Shown one piece after another: positions 12,922 through 24,000 of a stretch of 64,000 nucleotides of DNA. The stretch's first letter is position 1; each line of letters begins with the position of its first letter. The notes under the pieces were generated by a model. It did not search any database. It saw nothing but the letters and a program-made list of their open reading frames with translations, and was not told the origin of the DNA. A program made the translations under genes and the position numbers. Origin of the DNA: Brachynemurus nebulosus (taxonomy: Eukaryota; Arthropoda; Insecta; Neuroptera; Myrmeleontidae); assembly GCA_035578155.1 (NCBI GenBank), contig JAPWDM010000001.1:173686395-173750394 (forward strand). Direction: 5' to 3'.

Positions 12922-12977
<56 letters not shown>

Positions 12978-13080
12978 ATTTTAGTGAACATTATTTTCGG
13001 TTTCTAGACCTCAAAACAAATTTCTGCCATAGTCCCGGGCTCAAGTCGCGTCATGACAGTGGCTGTAATAGCTGAATTCC
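12590..13080. repeat. Dispersed repeat interrupted by compound TA microsatellites
   Basis: Two conserved blocks (12608-12730, and 13007-13079 containing catagtcccgggctcaag) are separated by TA tracts at about 12752-12895 and 12922-12975. The first tract has a higher-order pattern of TA runs broken by aat. Between the tracts sits attgtaatagcctgttagggt, also found at 6503. Copy B has one simple TA tract here and lacks the middle insert. A diverged relative of the second block occurs at 58796-58870. Confidence 0.7.
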
Positions 13081-14648
13081 ATTCTGGAAATACGCTAAAA
13101 TATATTTTAAAATGAAGTTGCCGTCTTTTTACTCACTTTTTATTTTTGACACTCATTTGCAAAATCTTGAACTTTAATATTTTAAATATATTTTACTACG
13201 ACTGTTACGGGCGAGTTAAACTGAGGTTTTTGTTAAATATATTTATTTATTTTTATGCAAACGGTTTCAAAATTTTATTTCGAAAGCTGTGAAAAACTCA
13301 AACCACTGAAGGCCCCTAAATTAATGTGTGTCCTCCATACACTTGCCGAATATTTGCGTTTAATATTGATTTTTCGTATAAGTATTCGACAAACATAACA
13401 AATATTAATGCTAAAATATAAATATAATAACTCATTCACATCAGAATGTTTAAGTAGTAAGGAGCAAATAAAATATTTAGGATAGAAATAGTATATTACT
13501 TATATGTTGAGGACCATAGGTAAGTCTTGTTTTTGTGACCTTGGATGCAGTTTGAGAATTTGAACCTGGAAGACGAGAATTCTTAAGCATCCATGGTTAT
13601 ACACAAATAAACTTTCGGACCGTCAAGTTTTTTTTTTATTAACCAAAAAAATGCCGAATATAAATGGAACAAAAATTAATAAAAATAATGAAGTTTATTA
13701 AAAATGTAATTTTAATAAAAACGAATAGTAGGCATCTATCTATATGGGACTATTAAATAATTGACAGTAAGCACTTACTTTTACCTACCTGGAAAGGTAA
13801 GTAACCTTTTATGACCTGTTATTTTTTTAACCAATAGTAATCAGAATACAGAATTGTGAAGTTTGTTTATGCGTCAAGTTACCAGCTATCTTACGATTCA
13901 AATGGTTTGATACCGTGTAACCTACTTATATCTTCTACTTACTACATATATATTCCCTACTTAATGTTACGGTGTAAATGAACAATGGACCACCATCAGG
14001 TGCTCACGCTACCCTCTCTTGTGACGCGTAGATGGTTTTTATTAATTGTATCGATTAATAATGTACGAGGACTCATATTGAGTTGAAAAATTATTGAAAT
14101 TGTTTTATTTCATGATTGCTATATTTTATGTTTGTTTCATCATTTATTTTACGGTCTCATTTGCTTTTATTGAAAATTTTCAAATAAAATTAATTCAAGT
14201 GCGACAAATATAAATAAACGTGTCAAAAGTGTATCGATCATGGTCATGGTAGAGTTCCGTAGCGAGAGTTTTTTACAATTTTCAGATATAAACTATGAAA
14301 AACTTAAGTACCTATCTATATAATATAATTAGAGTTCACCCTAAAAGGAATTAATTATCAAGGGTTATTCTGCAAATTTTTTGAATTTTTTGGGTCAATG
14401 GTTGGAAAATTACAGGGGAGAGGCATATTGAAAATTAGGTACTTTAAAAGTTAAATATTTTGCAAATGAGATTTAAAAATGGATGCTCCCCCACCTTCCA
14501 CAAAAAAAACAAATAGCGCAAAATTAATGAACATTTTCTGGCAATTAAAGGTTTTGAGTTCGTTACACCGAGAAATAATTTAACATTCTTAATGGAGGTC
14601 TAAGCCGGTATCGACTCAGCTCCCCACCGGTTAAAAATAGAAATATTA
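13081..14648. other. No recognised gene
   Basis: AT-rich and collinear with 50301-51862 in copy B. No exon, RNA gene or element boundary is supported here. Confidence 0.5.
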
Positions 14649-14656
14649 CATCAATA

Positions 14657-15413
14657 CAGGGGCGTAGCTACCGCCGTATCAGCCGTATCAATGATACGGG
14701 GCCTTCGGGCTACAGAGGCCCCTAACGTGTGTAAGCAAAAATTAGTAAAATGTTATCCATAATGTCGCCTAATCTCGTGCTTCCTGGGAAAAAGACATAT
14801 AAAAAAAACTGTCATACGTGTCTATAGAGTTCCCACTCCAGAAATGACAAAAGTCAAAAAAGCAATCTCTTTTTTTCCCGGGTCAATTGCTCTGAAAACA
14901 TGCTTAAAATCTGAAATTCATAAAATTCATTCCATTAAGGACTCATGGAATTATTGCTGATAAAATTCAATAGCCTTGCATCCAGTTTTCTGGAGGTAAT
15001 AACAGCATGCTTTCTATTCTTGACCCTTGCAGTTACAACCGCAACAGTTGAAAGAAGTTTTTTAAAATTAAAACTGATAAAAAATTACCTAAGGACTTCG
15101 ATGGGGCAGGAACAGCTATCAGACTTGTCACTATTGTCTATAGAGGCAGAAATTTTAAAAAAACTGAAACCGTCTTCAGCTATAGATGATTTAATAATTC
15201 AATTTTCCGAAAAAAAGGCAAGAAAAGTGTATATTTAATTTGAATTGTTTGGCTAGCTCAAATTCTAGGAGGAAGCGATAACTTACAATCAATAAATACT
15301 TATTTTAATTTAATGCAAGCATTTTTGTTTCTTTTGTGAGAAATCTTTACCCTTCATTTGGGCCCCGCAACTAATTTTGATACAGCCCCCCCCCCCCAAG
15401 GCACGCTACGCCG
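14657..15413 (+). mobile_element. Non-autonomous hAT transposon, 757 bp
   Basis: The left end is CAGGGGCGTAGCTACCGCC and the right end GGCACGCTACGCCG, which share the inverted core GGCGTAGC. An 8-bp target duplication CATCAATA flanks the element (14649-14656, 15414-15421), as expected for hAT. Only the C-terminal part of a transposase remains (14945-15238). A homopolymer C run lies near the right end. It is present at the same site in copy B (51871-52632). Confidence 0.9.
14945..15238 (+). pseudogene. hAT transposase C-terminal fragment, dimerisation domain, 97 residues
   Basis: The frame starts with ATG at 14945 and is open to its stop. Residues 31-50 (TTATVERSF..KLIKNYLR) followed by ..LSLLSIEAEI match the signature of the hAT-family dimerisation domain, as in zinc-finger MYM-type or DUF4371-like hAT proteins. 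The RNase-H catalytic core and BED finger are absent, so this cannot be a working transposase; full hAT transposases are usually 500-700 residues. The stretch stays open in both copies, which differ by two residues (Val35/Ala and Ala80/Val region). It lies inside a bounded hAT element. A role as an interfering dimerisation peptide is possible but unsupported. Confidence 0.8.
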
Positions 15414-15630
15414 CATCAATACTTGCGGTAAAATTAATAGGCACTTATGAGCTTTTGAACTGAAATGGTTTATATTTTTTAGCTCACTGATACTTAGTGG
15501 TTAGATTCATACTGTGTAATATTATGGACTAACATTGACATTTGAGTCCATACTCGTATCCTTGCTAAATTTCGTGGAATAAATTTATCAATCAGAGAGA
15601 GAAAATTTCAAAATTTTAACAGCTTCTAAC

Positions 15631-15826
15631 CAGGGCCGTGGAGAAAAATGCCGGGCCCCGGGAATAAATCACATTTTTAAAAAAATTTCCCCCAGGAAAT
15701 CTGACGAGCAAAAAAAAAAATTCTTTTTAATTTTTCTTGGGCCCCTTAACGACAACCATGAGCCCCCTCTTCCAGTTCGGGGCTCGGGGCTGGAACTCCG
15801 GCTACCCCACCCTCTCGTCGCGCTTG
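15631..15826. mobile_element. Short hAT-like MITE, 196 bp
   Basis: The element starts CAGGGCCGTGGAGAAAAATG and ends ctcgtcgcgcttg. It is flanked by CTTCTAAC on the left and CTCCTAAC on the right, an 8-bp target duplication with one mismatch. The interior is GC-rich and carries a gacgagcaaaaaa tract. The inverted match between ends is weak. It is also in copy B (52850-53043). Its left end resembles the hAT end at 23821. Confidence 0.6.
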
Positions 15827-15834
15827 CTCCTAAC

Positions 15835-16530
15835 CTCTTATATTAGAGTATGAAACAGGATTTCTAACGGTAAAATTAATTTAAATTTTACACTGTTGTA
15901 AAATTTTAAATGTTCGCTTATAAATGAAATTTTAACACATTAACGGTCATAATCTACTTTGACGAAACGCTCAACTGGCACACTATTCCGACAGCTAATA
16001 CACTATGTATATGGAATTATTGACGCGGTCCAACGTTGCGTCACAATTAGTCAGGTTTCACTGAATGCCGCATGGTGTCCATTATCGCCAACATGTTAAA
16101 ATTAAATTTTATTAAACATTTATCATTCTATCTGATTGAACGAAATATGTAAATGCTAAAAAATTGATTAAAGTAATTATCAGAACGTGTCAAAAACAGG
16201 CAGAGGGATATCATTAGGTACGTTCAGTTTTCATATATAACTACAATAACAGCATAAAATATTAATAATTGGCAATTATACGTATGTACAGTCCTCTCGG
16301 TTCTATCTCGATATTCCGTTTTTATATGAATAAACATGAAAAATTATAGGAAATTTCACATTTCAATAATTTACTGACTTATCTTGTTACAACACATGTA
16401 TGTAGAATTGTACATAGATACACATGTAGGAACACTAAAATTGAATTTTTCTAAAATCGTAGTGAAAAGTAGGCTTTTGCGCTCTGTGAAGAGAACGTAA
16501 AACGTCTAGTTGCCGAGGACTCTAGTTGCC
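15835..16530. other. No recognised gene
   Basis: AT-rich. Near 16497-16530 copy A has a short tandem repeat of tctagttgccgag that is single in copy B. Confidence 0.5.
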
Positions 16531-16585
16531 GAGCGACAAAGTACTACTTTTCGCTTTAAAGCAGAAAAGTAATACTTTGTCGCTC
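16531..16585. repeat. 55-bp near-perfect hairpin
   Basis: The arms gagcgacaaagta and tactttgtcgctc enclose further symmetric sequence centred on gctttaaagc, so the whole segment folds on itself. The copy at 53720-53774 is also symmetric, and there the base change in the centre makes the pairing better (gcg). Confidence 0.8.
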
Positions 16586-16966
16586 GCTCAACGTATATTT
16601 AATTACAAATCGGGTAGGCGTTGTTTATATTTTCTATGACAACAAATAAACCGATTCTAAATTTATTATTATTTTTATCGTTGTCAAGTGAAATATTAAT
16701 TTTATTAAATTTCAAAATAACTACAAAATATTAATTAAAAATAATAAAGAACTATAATTAATAAATAATAAGGATAAAAATTTAAAAAAATTTATACATA
16801 CCTATATGATGGAAATATGCAATCGTGACAGTGATTTCTCAAGTACACCTCCAGATATTTCTGAAACTGTAAAAATATAACATTAAAGTAAATATTAACG
16901 TCCATTATTATTTTTTCAAGTATGTTTTAAATAAAAAATTCATTTTATAAGATTGTAAAAAAAATT

Positions 16967-17093
16967 TTGTGTGTAATTCGAGCATAAAATGACATTACCG
17001 CTCTCATGAGAATAACGCGCTCCGCCTGGCTGCGTCGCGCGTTAACATTCTCAATCGAGCGGCAATGTACAATTTTGCGCTCTTAATACACAA
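16967..17093. mobile_element. 127-bp foldback MITE with CG-rich loop
   Basis: Arms of about 45 bp begin ttgtgtgtaattcgagc and end gcgctcttaatacacaa, with ccgctc/gagcgg at the inner edge. The loop is CG-rich (cgcctggctgcgtcgcgcg). It is present in copy B at 54152-54278. The design is like 32673-32805. Confidence 0.7.
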
Positions 17094-17629
17094 ATAACTA
17101 TTATCAATAATTTTCAACAAAAACTTCAACAAAATAATTTTGTCAAACCTATCGGTTCGTCTTTATATATTCTCCACTTCAATTTCTTAACTGGATGAAT
17201 TTAAAAAAAAAAAATTTTAACGGTAATCGTCATATAGGGGAGAGGTGTGTCAGTAGTAACAGTGGGTCAATTGTAACTTTGAAATTTGCGAGACAACTAT
17301 CAAACCTATTGAGGAGTATTGCGCGTATCATAAGCTGGCTCCTGAAGTTGTACTTTACTGACAAAACTTTCAGTTAATACCATGTGGCGGTTTTCTCTCA
17401 GCAATGCCAAGTGTGTATAAGCTAATCGTAAATTTTGAGTTGATTAACAATTTTTTGAATTTTGCAATAAATATCTCATCACTTGGAAGTAAAATGATTT
17501 TATTGGAAACACAAGCAAACAAATAATATTATCAAATAGGTGATTTCGCTTTTTTAATCATAGTTCAAATTTTACGAATTTTTTTATAAAATTAAAGAGC
17601 ACTGCAACAATTGTAACAAATTCAGTAGT

Positions 17630-17655
17630 GTCAGTTGTAACATGTTACAACTGAC
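17630..17655. repeat. 26-bp perfect palindrome built from the TIR motif
   Basis: GTCAGTTGTAACA is followed directly by its reverse complement with no loop. The half-site matches the inner part of the element's terminal repeat, so it looks like a head-to-head pair of protein-binding sites. Confidence 0.85.
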
Positions 17656-18130
17656 ATTCAAGTAGTTTTTACATCCACAATTTTTCTTTTTAGTATTTTA
17701 AATTTAAGGAACTGGGCACACAGAGCCGAGAGTGAGTATAGCCTTTTAAATAGAGTTTAGAAACACTTACGGTTTTTAGGAATTCAAATTTTTGAGGATT
17801 AATTTTAAATTTTATGGCTAATAAAATCTTTTTTAGTTTACATTATTATTTTTCTAAATAATGCTCTGTATTAATTGTGTTAAAAATTTATGTTAAACAA
17901 AATTAAACTTTATATTTCAGGTATGAATCGAATGATAAAGGTAAACGGTTGCCATTAATAATAATTTAAAAAAAAAGAAAAATACCTTCCATTAATGGTA
18001 ATACTTTAACAAAATCCATTTGTTTTTTATATCGATTTTCGGTTACGGTTATCGTTAGATTCAAAGCCACCACGATTAGTTTTGCCTGTTGAAACAGTCC
18101 TTAATCTAATTCATGCTGTTTTACAAATAA

Positions 18131-19986
18131 AAAACGCCGTGAGCAGCGGGGCCCCATCACGGTAGTCGAATTTTCCCCTTCATCTTCGGTATTGAATGTT
18201 TACAAGCGAAATGTGATTGAAAGTCTACAACCGAATTGTCATTTTGTTGGTTTCAAAACTGGTCATGAGTGTTCGGCTGATCGAGGCTTTAAAAAAAGGT
18301 TTTAAGTATTTAAGGGCTGTATCTCAGTAAATTTCAATTTTGTGCCGAAAACAGGTAGCAGAACAAAAACCAACACAATTCGTACGAGGGCATTCCTGCC
18401 CATGTTTATCCGCTAATTGCCTTTATGTTTTAGTTTTAAATATTAAAAAAGGACCTTAAATAGTAAACTGGAAGGCCTTTATAAAGATATTTTTTCTTTC
18501 AAAAAAAATAAAAATAAAAAATAAAAAAAATAAAAAATAAAAAATTATTTCTTCGGTATTGAGTGTCTACAAGCGATTTGTAATTTTGGTGGTTTCAAAA
18601 CTGATAATGAGTGTCCGGTTGATCGGGGCTTTATAAAAAGATTTTAAGTTTTTAAGGGCTGAATCTCAGTAAATTTCAATTTTGTGCCGATAGAAGTTAA
18701 CAGGGAAAAAGCCAACACAATTCGTACGAGGGCATTTCTATCCATGCTTATCCGCCAATTGCCTTTGTGTTTTACTTTTAAATATTAAAAAAGGAACTTA
18801 AATAGTAAACTGGAAGGCTTTTATGAAGATATTTTTTCTTTCCAAAAAAATCCAAAATTTCTATTTTATAAATAATAAAAATCCAAAATTCCTAAATAAT
18901 AATTAAATAAATAAATAAACAGTGACTTTAATAACATTTGCAAATTACTTAATATATATGTATTTCATTTGTTAAAAAATTGTATTCACTTTTTTTTAAA
19001 TTTTTTAAAATTACTATTCGCCTACTTGTATTTAGAATAAACATAATGCTTTTAAAACACATTTAACAATAGCATTCAATTCCGATGTAAAAATGGGAGA
19101 AGTGGGGGGAAAAGTGATGCGGACTCCCTACAAGGTACTAGCTGGATACTAACTGAATACACGTACAAAATTTCAGCCCTCTAGGTTTCCTTATGGAGTC
19201 TCTAGACATGTTAGAAAACAAGCAAAAAAATTAAGGAAATATTGGCGTAAAAATCGTGGGGGTAAGGGTTAAAAGTTGAAACCTCCAAAAAACAGTGTCT
19301 GGCTATTAGCTTAACCTGTACACCAAATTTCAGCCCTCTAGGTTTATTTGGGGAGATTTTGACCCGAACGAAACTGTTAAAAAACAAGAAAAATCATGTT
19401 CTTTTGGGTATAAAAATGGTGGGGGTAGGGGTTAAAAGTCGAGACCCCCAAAAGGCACCCCCTTGATACTAACTCAATCCGAATACAAAATTTCAGCCCT
19501 CTAGGTTTATTCGGGTGACCTGTGCGAGTGGTACAAACTTCGAAAACGTCGAAAATGCATGAAATTGTAGCTTAAAAATGAGGGGGGTTGGGGTAAAATA
19601 TTAAAACCTCCAAAAAGCACAACCTAGGTACGAACTTTATCAACACACCAAATTTCAACCCTCTACGTTAATTCTGGGGGGCTGGGGGCCTGTTAGATCC
19701 AGCGAAAATCGTTTTTCCCCCCTCTACTCCCACCATATCATCCTAGGAAGCTGAATTTTGGATATGTTGTAGATAATTGACCGAAACATTATTTAAAACC
19801 GGTTTGGAAAAGTTTTATTGCTTTTCCGCCCCCCACCACCCCCTTAAAGGTCGGGTCCGAAAAAAAATTTGCCCAAAATTTGACCCCACTTTGATAGTAT
19901 TGTTGTGCATCGGAATAAGCCCCACTTACCAAATTTCATCTCTTAACTTCCATAGGGGGGCCCTACACATATTAAAAGGTTGCGGG

Positions 19987-20063
<77 letters not shown>

Positions 20064-20190
20064 CATCTTTTTTTTTTACATAATCGTGTTCTACGGGTCC
20101 GAAAACGGATAGCGCCCCTGGTCTCGCCTCTCGCAGCTCTTATCGTATAGACTGTATAAGTCTAATTTTTCGGAGAAAATTCGACTAAAA
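18131..20190. repeat. Third copy of the dispersed repeat, internally duplicated
   Basis: Homologous to 1163-2661 and 37168-38839 but longer. The 5' part is tandemly duplicated (phrase cttcggtattga at 18184 and 18551, period about 367 bp). Five copies of the CAAATTTCAGCCCTCTAGG-type phrase start at 19166, 19324, 19486, 19649 and 19930, giving units of about 160 bp. A TA microsatellite spans about 19990-20059. Confidence 0.82.
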
Positions 20191-20647
20191 ATGCTATATA
20201 AAACAAAACATAAACTAGGATAGGAACCGTATTCGATAATGTATACCTGAATGTCGTTAAAAAAGTAACAGAAGGAAAAAAAATCAGACCTGTTGCCAGA
20301 AACTGTGGTATTTGTCACCTTACTCACTCAACATGTAAGGAAGAATTTTGGAAACCAAATTAATTATAATAACTAACATGTAAATTCCACTAAATAATGA
20401 GTGTTACAATTGAACCTAAGCCCTGTAACAATTGGTCCTCTGACGGTGACGATTGTAACATTACACTTTGGTCCACATAAATGCAGTTATTTCGGTTATG
20501 GACCAACATAGAATATTTTTGTGTAGCTCATTCAAAACCTGAATGATGTGCCTATCTTGTGCTAAAAATTTAGTTTCCTGTGACTAATAAATGCAAAGTT
20601 ACTAGCCTGTATATTTTTTTTGTTACTACTGACACACCTCTCCCCTA

Positions 20648-21359
20648 CCTATGTGATGCTATGCGTGACCGGTCCGTGCAAAATTATCCGAGATTTTAGT
20701 GAGCCGTGACTAAAAAAAGGTTAAGGAATATTACCATAAAATATTATTTGAAAAAAAAACCTACATTTACAAAAAAAAATTAAGACAATTTTTTAGGTAT
20801 ATGTTAACTGAGAATAAAATTTCATTGGATAGGCCGAAAGATGTAGAACCTATAAATATGTAACAGACAGATATGATGATACTATGAGGTTTATTCATCA
20901 TCAAACCCTAACTACCCCGTCTTTCCCCACCTTTTCCGAGTAATCTAAAAATTGAACTCGATACACTGTCAACTCAAAACTATTAAAACTTCGTTGTCGT
21001 GTTTCTACTAGTTGATAGTACTTCTCGTGAAATTTCTAGATGACAAATTTTGATTAGATTAACACAAATTTATTCGAAAGAATAAATACAAACCTTTGGT
21101 GTAATGATAAATGATAATTTTTGATAACTTCTAAAAAGTATTAATTTCAAGAGAATAATAACTTTCATCTCGTAGGTAGTTACTTGCAAGTAAAGTTTAT
21201 ATTTTAGGTACTATGAAATAATAGACAGCTACGAAATAATTTTATGGTAAACAACATAAATGTGTCCCAACAACAATTTTGTATAAAAAGGTTCTCAATT
21301 TAATACTTAATACACAAACATAAAGTTATCACACATTAATTAAAATAATAAAATAATAC
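20648..21359. other. Right end of copy A, no gene seen
   Basis: Collinear with 54430-55149 in copy B. AT-rich, without an element signature. Confidence 0.55.
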
Positions 21360-22872
21360 CTCATTCCCTGTTCAGACCTGCGAACAAAATGCCGGCGTCA
21401 TCTTCTGGAGGAATGGGATACAAAATGGAAGACGTCCAGTAACTTTAAAGGGCGAACATTGGCAACCATCTTCTGTTTTCGTGTCCCCTCTTAGCTCAAC
21501 TAAGAAGTCTACTCTTCCACATTATCCTTAAAGAAAACTAAACTTTCCCCCTAAACTTATCTTTCCTTCTTTCGTTAAATTACACTACAATTTTCTCCGC
21601 TATCTATCAACAGCTTTTTCAATCAGCAAAAATTAATGTTTAATACATTGTGTTTGTCTTATCTCCCTTTATGTTTTACACTGTGCAGTATACTACACTA
21701 CATTCTCTAATGTTAACCTTTCCATGATGCCCCACACTTGTTTGTCTTTTTGTGAAAGTCCCGATGGGTCTCGGCGACGATGTCCTCCCGATCCCTGTGC
21801 TTTGTTTATCACTTGCTACCTTTATAATACTCGTATGTATCAATTTAATTAGAATAATATTTTATTTTTTTATAATGTATTCATACACAACATATGATAT
21901 ACCTTGTATCTTATATGTGATTATCATTTTTGTTATTTATCATATTGTTTTGTTAATGGCTGTAATGGACGATCAGTCCAACGATCAATGTCTTTTAAAT
22001 AAAAAAAAAGTCGGTGTTCCATGTTTTTCTTAACTTATCGACGTATATACAAAAACAAATCAAATTATTTATTATTTACTAGTTGTTAATTAGTTCGGTG
22101 ACATCATGTGAAGACATCTAGTCTGAGTTAACAACCAATCAAAAAAACAAAAATAAAAAAATAAATGAATAATGCTGAACAGAAGTATTTAACAAAAGTT
22201 CTAGAATATTTTATTCGACAACAAGAGAATAATTTGTCCAGCTGCACTCTTTGATCGTTGTTTGGTTACTAGTTGGTGAAACAGAATTTCGGTTTCTATG
22301 CTGGTTAACGAAAATAATATTCTAGAACCTTTGTCAATGATTCTATATTTTATTTAAGCTCTTCACTACTGATGTGCAATATATTATACATCAAATTTAG
22401 GTTATGTTAACATGATTTTTTAATTGAGAAATAATTAAAAAGTCCTTAATATTATTTAAAATTACTAAATTACGCTTATTTAAAGACGTAAGATTAAAAA
22501 TTTTAATTAAAGTAAACGCTTGTTTAAATTTTTTCGTCCAGTATGTTGGATAAAGGTATACCTATCACTGACGTAAAAAAATTTTAAAAAGTCATTAGCA
22601 AACGAGTTTAAAAACGAAATTGAGTAAAACAAAATAAAACTATTCAGACATAGAAAAACTCCCCGTTCTGCATTTTAATTATGAAATGTTTAATTTTTAT
22701 CGCTTAGGAATGGTGTTATTGAAAATGGTATTATTCAGATGGAGCGATTCAAAATTTCGATTGGAACAAAATGGGATGATGGCGAGGATAGCCTTCCCAA
22801 TTAGGATTTAGGAGAATGGGATTCCTTTGATTGGCACTATTGGGACCTTGTGCTGCATTTGTGCCTCCACTT
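21360..22872. other. Spacer start with GC-richer islands, no identified gene
   Basis: Immediately right of the duplication breakpoint, 21375-21445 and 21757-21810 are markedly richer in G+C than the surroundings. At 21389 a well-placed ATG opens a 17-codon frame (MPASSSGGMGYKMEDVQ). On the minus strand the same segment reads without stops for about 20 codons. Either could be a decayed exon or a transposon fragment; I cannot name it. The rest is AT-rich. Confidence 0.35.
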
Positions 22873-22976
22873 CATATTTTCCAACAGCCTTCCATCTTAC
22901 AACCGATCCACTGGCCGACTGGTTGCATATTTTCCAACAGCTTTCCATCTTACAACCCATTCACTGGCCATTTGGT
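22873..22976. repeat. Two tandem 52-bp units
   Basis: The phrase catattttccaacagc starts at 22873 and again at 22925, each followed by tttccatcttacaacc and an actggcc block, with a few substitutions between units. Confidence 0.85.
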
Positions 22977-23820
22977 TTGGTGACGTCCTTGATTTATTGA
23001 TTTATCTAATCGCGATAAATTTGTTTTTACCATCAACAGATATTGAAGAAAATTAGAGAATCAACATTAACAAAAAACATTTTTCATCCAATTCCTTAAT
23101 TTAGCTACACTTTTTTGCGTTCTTTCTTAAAATGTTAACAACTTACTATAAAGAAAACAGACTAGAAACAGTAATTATATTTAATCAAACGTGTCTGGCT
23201 TTATAAGGAGAACATTATATAGATTTAAGCAATAAATCAAAACAATATACATATACATTTGGTGTATAAATATAGTTTTGTCCTTATAGCTTCTTTATAT
23301 TCCCATTTGTTTGATATAATTATTCATCATTTATGTACATCCTCCGGTAAATGGCCTATTATTGCCCATGACTGGGTTCTTACTACTCTTAATTAATCAG
23401 TATTCCTCGTAATTAATATTTTCAACTCGAGAAGCATCTTCGAATAATTAATTATTTTTTGACAAGGATAAATTTACTTCTAAGTTGCGCATGGTAAACG
23501 AAGACGTGGTTTTCATAATACTTACACTGGTTTTCAGAGTAATTAGATAGTTGAAATTTGTACGATAATATTCAACTAATGGTCCGATTTTAATGATCTT
23601 TTTTTAAATGTTCGGTACTAGGGGAATCAGTTTTAAAAGAAAAATACTAGAATTTGATATCAATACTGGAAAGGCTGGAAAGCTTTTGTTAAATGTAAAA
23701 AAAATTATGTATTGATAGAAATAAAATAGACTGGGATACGTACATATTAGATACAAATATAAATTCTTGGACAAATGGTAATTATTTATAGCTAGAGTTC
23801 ATTATTAAATTACCCTTTAT
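22977..23820. other. No recognised feature
   Basis: AT-rich. Nothing supported. Confidence 0.5.
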
Positions 23821-24000
23821 CAGGGCCGGATTTACCTCTGTGGACCCCCCGGGGCACTTCTAATATGGTGACCCCTGAACACTTCCCAAGTGGAGGCTTC
23901 TGGGTATCTTTTGTGGAGGCCTCCTTACAAAATTTCCGAAATTTTACAAATTTTCCCATAAAATTGCGTTGGCGAGCAAAAAGAAAAACGAAAAAGCCCT
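23821..24000 (+). mobile_element. hAT-type left end, partner not found
   Basis: CAGGGCCGGATTTACCTCTG followed by a ggaccccccggggcac block is a typical hAT terminus. The interior gcgagcaaaaagaaaaac tract resembles the MITE at 15631. No inverted partner was seen downstream, so the right border is undefined and the end given here is arbitrary. Confidence 0.5.

Larger units (their letters stand above)
17237..20645. mobile_element. TA-flanked GGGG-ended element, 3.4 kb, with nested repeat
   Basis: A perfect 24-bp inverted terminal repeat starting GGGGAGAGGTGTGTCAG lies at 17237-17260 and 20622-20645. TA flanks both sides (17235-17236, 20646-20647). The TIR motif GTCAG..GTAAC recurs inside, including a 26-bp palindrome at 17630-17655 and several (t)tgtaaca(a) copies near 17610 and 20405-20460. 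The centre is occupied by the dispersed 2-kb repeat at 18131-20190, which must have inserted into it. No transposase is visible. Copy B lacks the element. Confidence 0.88.
1..21359 (+). other. Segmental duplication, copy A
   Basis: This block is collinear with 33402-55149 in the same orientation. Position 1 matches 33402. The last shared bases (aaataatac) end at 21359 in A and 55149 in B, after which the sequences are unrelated. Spot comparison of 2660-3580 with 38840-39760 shows only a handful of substitutions; 8300-9430 is more divergent. Length differences come mainly from transposon presence or absence, one lost 162-bp repeat unit and microsatellite length. The left end of the duplication may lie outside the window. 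Confidence 0.93.
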
